Part shown: piece by piece, positions 5,049 to 8,318 of the stretch | Position numbering within the stretch: position 1 is the stretch's first letter | Layout: each line of letters begins with the position of its first letter | Assembly: GCA_009692395.1 (NCBI GenBank) | Contig: SHZG01000102.1 | Location: 1 to 8,318, forward strand | Reading direction: 5' to 3' | DNA from: Methylococcales bacterium | Lineage (GTDB): Bacteria; Pseudomonadota; Gammaproteobacteria; Methylococcales; Methylomonadaceae | Length of the DNA stretch: 8,318 bases | The notes under the pieces: model-generated | The model's database searches: none | Told to the model about the DNA's origin: nothing | The model's input: the letters and a program-made list of their open reading frames with translations, nothing else | Position numbers and translations under genes: made by a program

Positions 5049-6243
5049 GGCGTTTCATCCTTCTTCTAATATTTGCTTGCATGACAAAGTAATCAATGGT
5101 CGGAGCAAACATATTGGAAAATAAAATCGCTAACATAATGCCTTCAGGGAACGCTGGATTAACCACGCGGATTAATACTGTCATACCACCAACTAACGCG
5201 CCAAATATCCAACGACCTGTGTTGGTCATCGCGGCACTGACAGGATCAGTTGCCATGTACACCATACCGAATGCGAAACCGCCCACGGTTAAATGCCAGT
5301 ACCAAGGTAACGCAAACATATGGTTGGTATCACTACCGATGTAATTGAATAACAATGACGTAGCAACCATACCTGCAAACACACCACCCATGATGCGATA
5401 CGACGCAACGCGGGTATATAACAAGAATGCTGCACCTAGCAAAATAGCTAAGGTAGAGGTTTCGCCTAAACAACCTGGTTCAAAACCGAAGAAAGTTTGC
5501 ATCCAGCTGTAATGTGCATTGTAAACCGCTTCCAGTCCACCGTTAGCCGCTAAGCTTAATGGCGTTGCTGCGGTATAACCATCAACGGCAACCCACACTG
5601 CATCGCCAGAAATAGACGCTGGATAGGCAAAATATAAAAATGCCCGGCCTGTTAACGCAGGGTTTAAAAAGTTTTTACCTGTACCACCGAAGACTTCTTT
5701 ACCGATAACGATACCGAAAGAAATACCTAAAGCGACCTGCCATAACGGCATATCGGGTGGCATAATCAATGTATATAACATTGAAGACACTAAAAAGCCT
5801 TCGTTGATTTCATGACCGCGTACTGTGGCAAATAATACTTCCCATACCCCGCCTACTGCCAATGTGACTAAGTAGATAGGTAAGAAATATAATGCACCAT
5901 GTGCGATACACGATAACGGATTGAATGGATTATAACCAAACAACTCCATCGGCATACTGCGCCAGTTAGCAATTTTATCTAAATGTGACGCTTCCATTGC
6001 CAAATTAGCTTGATAACCTGTGTTATACACTGCCATCAAAATACAAAACAAGGTCGCAATCACCACAAACGTCATGGTACGTTTTAAATCGTTACCATCA
6101 CGAACGTGCGTTGTGCCGCGTGTTACAGCAGATGACGTGTAGATAAAGGTATCAACCATCTCATAGAGACCGTAATACTTTTCCAGCTTACCGCCTTTGG
6201 TAAAATTCGGCTCTATACTGTCTAAAAAATGTCTAATCGACAT
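5041..6243 (-). CDS. nqrB: Na+-translocating NADH:quinone reductase subunit B
   Basis: NqrB is the largest membrane subunit, homologous to RnfD, with about ten helices. It holds a covalent FMN and riboflavin and forms the Na+ path and the quinone site. The flavinylation motif DGYTAAT (221-227) keeps the acceptor threonine, T227. The GG pair at 131-132 (LAVGGVWEVLFATVRGHEIN) corresponds to the glycines linked to quinone and inhibitor binding in the Vibrio enzyme, as recalled. NEGF, GKEVFGGTGKNFLNPAL (181-197) and ATDPVSAAMT are all intact. Length (400) is normal, with a short N-terminal amphipathic region. TAATG couples its start to the nqrA stop, with AAGGAGGG only three bases upstream of the ATG. 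Confidence 0.97.
   Translation of the reverse strand: MSIRHFLDSIEPNFTKGGKLEKYYGLYEMVDTFIYTSSAVTRGTTHVRDGNDLKRTMTFVVIATLFCILMAVYNTGYQANLAMEASHLDKIANWRSMPMELFGYNPFNPLSCIAHGALYFLPIYLVTLAVGGVWEVLFATVRGHEINEGFLVSSMLYTLIMPPDMPLWQVALGISFGIVIGKEVFGGTGKNFLNPALTGRAFLYFAYPASISGDAVWVAVDGYTAATPLSLAANGGLEAVYNAHYSWMQTFFGFEPGCLGETSTLAILLGAAFLLYTRVASYRIMGGVFAGMVATSLLFNYIGSDTNHMFALPWYWHLTVGGFAFGMVYMATDPVSAAMTNTGRWIFGALVGGMTVLIRVVNPAFPEGIMLAILFSNMFAPTIDYFVMQANIRRRMKRHA
5058..5063 (-). promoter_or_regulatory. nqrC ribosome-binding site that fixes the upstream start
   Basis: On the minus strand GAAGGA sits nine bases before the ATG at 5046-5048, within the end of nqrB. Since no alternative start codon lies in frame before the NqrC membrane helix, this site supports translation of the cysteine-rich extension. 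Confidence 0.6.
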
Positions 6244-7595
6244 TAGCCCTCCTTCTCAATTTTAATTAAATTCGCTCGCAGGACAGGGGCGAAATCATGT
6301 TTACCTGGATCAACAAAGGTAAATAAAGACATATCTTCTTCATCCAATTCCAAGCACCCTAATAATTGCGCTTGGTCAGAATCGCCGACTATCAAGGCTT
6401 TCAATAACGGTGTCGGTAGAATGTCCATCGGCATCACTGCTTCATAAACGCCCACAGGCACAATCGCGCGGTTACTGCCGTTTTTATCGGTAGTCAGTGG
6501 GAATAAACGATTGTGTTTTTTATCAACACTGGACGTATACACATTCAACGCGGAATATTTATCTTTACCTGCCACTATCCAGCCGAAAAATTCACGCTCA
6601 CGACCTTCTTTTAATGCCGATATTTGCAAATCATAACAACCTAAATAAGCCGACCAATCGCTTGCGGTATGCCCGTATAACACTGAGCCAGAAACAACCC
6701 GACTTTCAACATCATCAAGCAATTCGCCTGCGACTAAATCATCAGTATTTGCACCAACGCGAGTACGCACTAAACGTGGATTTTTAACGCTAGGGCCTGC
6801 CAACGAAATGACACGCTCAACGTTTAAATGACCTGTGGTGAATAATGCACCAATCGCAATAACCGCTTGATAATCAATATGCCAAACAAATTTATGGATA
6901 TTGACTGCATCAATAAAATGAATATGTGTACTCGGCAAACCCGCAGGATGTGGCCCACTGAATTCAGCAACCGTCACAGGTGCATTACCGACGGCGATTT
7001 CATCACCTGTGGCTTTACAAAGATAGGTTTTGCCGTCGGTTAATTTAGCAATAACGGTTAAGCCATTGGCAAAATCATCCGCCCGTTCCTTGATAATAAA
7101 CTCAGGATCAGCCGCTAATGGACGCGTGTCCATTGCAGTCACAAAAATAGACGCTGGCTTGCTGTCTACGGCTGGAAGTTTGCCGTAAGGACGCGTGCGT
7201 AATGTCGTCCACAAACCTGAGGCTAATAAATTTTCTTGTACTTGTTGCGCAGTCAAACTAGCTAAATCAGTTGCACTGTATTTAGCGAAGGTTTCTTGTG
7301 CAGAACCCTGTAGCTCAATAACAACGGATTGTAAAACGCGTTTAGCACCGCGATGAATTGATTTCACTACACCAGCCGCTGGCGAAGTAAAATTGACACC
7401 TGAATTTTTCTTGTCAGTAAACAGAATTTGACCTAATTTGACCTTATCCCCTTCATTGACCATCATCGTAGGCTTCATGCCTACATAATCCATCCCCAGA
7501 ATAGCAACGGTTGTAACCTTATTGCCATCCTCAATTTCTTGTCTAGGGCCGCCCGTAATAGGCAGGTCTAAACCTTTTTTTATAGTAAATTGCAT
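6243..7595 (-). CDS. nqrA: Na+-translocating NADH:quinone reductase subunit A
   Basis: NqrA is the soluble, cytoplasm-facing subunit, related to RnfC, bound to NqrB at the membrane. It has been tied to quinone interaction but lacks the RnfC iron-sulfur ligands. The 450 residues match the family. It begins with KKGLDLPITGGP, followed by a lipoyl-like barrel-sandwich region (about 48-95, GDKVKLGQILFTDK and SPAAGVV). Then come SGLWTTLRTRPYGKLP (126-141), FVTAMDTRPLAADP (151-164) and the GPHPAGLPSTHIHFID block. The ATG at 7593-7595 has GGAGGG at 7608-7613, a rather long spacing of about 12 bases. It is the first gene of the operon, behind a leader carrying a 19-bp palindrome and an FNR-type box. 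Confidence 0.97.
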   Translation of the reverse strand: MQFTIKKGLDLPITGGPRQEIEDGNKVTTVAILGMDYVGMKPTMMVNEGDKVKLGQILFTDKKNSGVNFTSPAAGVVKSIHRGAKRVLQSVVIELQGSAQETFAKYSATDLASLTAQQVQENLLASGLWTTLRTRPYGKLPAVDSKPASIFVTAMDTRPLAADPEFIIKERADDFANGLTVIAKLTDGKTYLCKATGDEIAVGNAPVTVAEFSGPHPAGLPSTHIHFIDAVNIHKFVWHIDYQAVIAIGALFTTGHLNVERVISLAGPSVKNPRLVRTRVGANTDDLVAGELLDDVESRVVSGSVLYGHTASDWSAYLGCYDLQISALKEGREREFFGWIVAGKDKYSALNVYTSSVDKKHNRLFPLTTDKNGSNRAIVPVGVYEAVMPMDILPTPLLKALIVGDSDQAQLLGCLELDEEDMSLFTFVDPGKHDFAPVLRANLIKIEKEG

Positions 7596-7643
7596 AGTTG
7601 AAGCTTACCCTCCAAGCAAGTTGTGGCGAAACCATGCCTCTCA

Positions 7644-7662
7644 ACTTTTCATCATGAAAAGT
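7644..7662. promoter_or_regulatory. 19-bp perfect palindrome in the nqrA leader (possible operator)
   Basis: ACTTTTCAT-C-ATGAAAAGT is a perfect inverted repeat with nine-base arms around one central base, 49 bases upstream of the nqrA ATG. The tight centre suits a dimeric DNA-binding protein better than an RNA hairpin. No U-run follows in either direction, so it is not a terminator. The binding protein is unknown. Confidence 0.4.
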
Positions 7663-7744
7663 AGTAGGCACATTAAGACGTAAAACGATGGCATTACACC
7701 ATAAAAACGCTGATTGCTCAATGTTAAGGGATGCCTCTCATCAT

Positions 7745-7775
7745 TTTATAATTGATGCCCACGCATTTGATTCAA
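7745..7775 (-). promoter_or_regulatory. Candidate nqrA promoter
   Basis: On the minus strand TTGAAT (7770-7775) and TATAAA (7745-7750) could serve as -35 and -10, but the 19-base spacer is longer than ideal. An FNR-type box overlaps the -35, as expected for an activated or repressed promoter. Transcription would start near 7738, giving a leader of about 140 bases. Confidence 0.3.
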
Positions 7776-7780
7776 ATCAG
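7767..7780. promoter_or_regulatory. FNR/ANR-like binding site
   Basis: TTGAT-TCAA-ATCAG matches the FNR-family consensus TTGAT-N4-ATCAA at nine of ten defined positions. It lies about 175 bases upstream of nqrA and overlaps the candidate -35 of its promoter. Oxygen-responsive control of a respiratory operon would make sense. A chance match in AT-rich DNA remains possible. Confidence 0.45.
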
Positions 7781-7910
7781 TGCAAAATTATTGAACTTGC
7801 TCCAAAACAGGGAAAATTTTGTATTTAATCAAGTAACCAAAACAGTGTTGAATGTGAAAATCGTGCCACAAATAAACATAACAAATTGATTTTTAATGAT
7901 AATTTAGTTA

Positions 7911-7916
7911 TATAAT
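7911..7916 (+). promoter_or_regulatory. Candidate -10 element for the ABC transporter gene
   Basis: TATAAT is a perfect sigma-70 -10 hexamer, 79 bases upstream of the ATG at 7996. The nearest -35-like string, TTGATT (7886-7891), is 19 bases away, which is long. The surrounding DNA is very AT-rich, so such hexamers arise easily. Confidence 0.35.
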
Positions 7917-7995
7917 TTTATGGCGCACATAATGCGTTAACACAAAGTAATGTTTAATACATTTTTGATTTAATTATTAACTTGCTGAGGTCATT

Positions 7996-8151
7996 ATGAA
8001 AATTATCACGTTCAAAAAACTAACCGCCTGTATGGTGGCATCTGCGTTGGTTTCATTTGGGGGCGTAACAGTTGCAACTGCTGCAAGCAAAGAAAAGCTG
8101 GAAAAACCCAATCTTAAACTGGGCTTTATTAAACTGACTGATATGGGGTAG
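7996..8151 (+). pseudogene. Nitrate/bicarbonate-type ABC transporter substrate-binding protein, 5' part, interrupted by IS1
   Basis: The ATG at 7996 has TGAGG (7985-7989) six bases upstream. The product opens with a signal peptide: basic FKK near 6-8, a hydrophobic core at about 9-27, and a cleavage site near VATAA|S (30/31). Then comes LEKPNLKLGFIKLTDM (35-50). That last string is the characteristic beginning of mature NrtA/CmpA-type periplasmic binding proteins (xFGFIKLTDMAPLAxA), which deliver nitrate, cyanate or bicarbonate to an ABC importer. After M50 the frame enters the IS1-type element at 8147 and stops at 8149-8151, where the family continues APLA. Only about 50 of roughly 400 residues are present here. 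The exact substrate cannot be told from this fragment. Confidence 0.7.
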
Positions 8152-8318
8152 TGGGTTAAATCTGTAATTATGAATAAATATCGCGCCCGAATTCGACCTT
8201 GTTGATAAGCAAACCGATGACGGTGTCGTGCATCCACTCTAGTTTTGAGAAGCAAATGGTCTTGCGATTGAGTCATTTGATCCATGTCCGAAAGTTCAGG
8301 TTTTTACGTTCTATTTTC
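8147..8318 (-). mobile_element. IS1-family insertion sequence (right copy), right end, inverted to the left copy
   Basis: The element begins at 8147 with GGTAGTGGG and runs off the window. Bases 8147-8293 are the reverse complement of 1-147 with two mismatches. Insertion at 8146/8147 splits the ABC-transporter gene. If the usual 8-9 bp duplication was made, the target would be CTGATATGG (8138-8146) or its last eight bases, to be found again beyond the missing end. Confidence 0.85.
8168..8317 (-). pseudogene. IS1-family transposase C-terminus with an in-frame stop codon
   Basis: Read on the minus strand from 8317 the frame is KIERKNLNFRTWIK, stop, LNRKTICFSKLEWMHDTVIG, ending in TAA at 8168-8170. 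The internal stop is TGA at 8273-8275, where the left copy has CGA (Arg): a single C-to-T change. A second change turns Leu20 of the left fragment into Trp. The stop would remove the last 42 residues, including the conserved R-x-R-K-T-I-x-F-S-K segment, so this copy is probably inactive. Confidence 0.75.

Larger units (their letters stand above)
7596..7995. other. Divergent intergenic region between nqrA and an ABC transporter gene
   Basis: About 400 AT-rich bases separate the two divergent starts. No reading frame of note lies in it. It contains a 19-bp palindrome (7644-7662), a repeated ATGCCTCTCA (7634-7643 and 7731-7740), an FNR/ANR-like box (7767-7780), and candidate promoters in both directions. 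7671-7730 shows nothing recognisable. Confidence 0.7.

Noticed and set aside
6243..7595. rnf operon instead of nqr
   Set aside because: Gene order A-B-C-D-E-F, the NqrF ferredoxin plus FAD/NADH domains, and the NqrA protein without RnfC iron-sulfur ligands all identify Nqr; there is no RnfB.
8023..8034. Lipoprotein signal (L-T-A-C) at residues 9-12 of the ABC binding protein
   Set aside because: The cysteine is too close to the N-terminus, with no hydrophobic core before it. A hydrophobic stretch and an ordinary cleavage site (near 30/31) follow.
7977..8285. 102-residue open frame on the minus strand at the right end
   Set aside because: It runs across the IS1 junction and antisense to the ABC-transporter start. 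It is a shadow of the IS frame joined to unrelated sequence.

Overview
The window is a piece of a gammaproteobacterial chromosome of moderate to low GC. It carries a complete nqrABCDEF operon on the minus strand, set between insertion-sequence debris. The protein sequences, the abundant palindromic intergenic repeats (TTCCCAAGCTC-type and GTAGGTTGGG-type hairpins) and the IS1/IS110-type transposase ends look most like a filamentous sulfur bacterium of the Thiotrichales (Beggiatoa relatives). That placement is pattern recognition, not a database result. Both ends lie inside near-identical IS1-type copies, which is where draft assemblies usually break, so the window may be a whole contig.

Layout. 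1-147 is the 3' end of an IS1-family element (transposase on +). 148-597 holds two tandem C-terminal remnants of an IS110-family transposase. 614-682 (minus) is a possible N-terminal stub of a RAYT-like transposase. 719-868 is a composite palindromic repeat. 970-1338 (+) is a CheY-like single-domain response regulator, followed by the first codons of a CheC-type gene that is frameshifted and cut off by a hairpin repeat at 1410-1484. A rho-independent terminator at 1491-1527 ends the nqr operon. 1586-7595 (minus) is nqrA-B-C-D-E-F with overlapping or closely spaced genes. 7596-7995 is a divergent regulatory region with a near-consensus FNR/ANR-type box and a 19-bp palindrome. 7996-8151 (+) is the signal peptide and first residues of a nitrate/bicarbonate-type ABC transporter substrate-binding protein, interrupted by a second IS1-type copy at 8147, in inverted orientation to the first.

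How the genes work together. NqrA-F form the membrane Na+-translocating NADH:quinone oxidoreductase. NqrF takes electrons from NADH through FAD and a [2Fe-2S] centre. They pass through the NqrD/NqrE iron site and the covalent FMNs of NqrC and NqrB to riboflavin and quinone, while Na+ is pumped out. Key residues are present in all subunits. NqrC differs from the usual protein in two ways: a five-cysteine N-terminal extension, and Ser in place of Thr at the FMN attachment position. The maturation genes apbE and nqrM, often found beside nqrF, are not here.

The flanks record repeated mobile-element insertion and gene loss: the chemotaxis-type pair has lost its CheC half, and the ABC transporter gene has been split.
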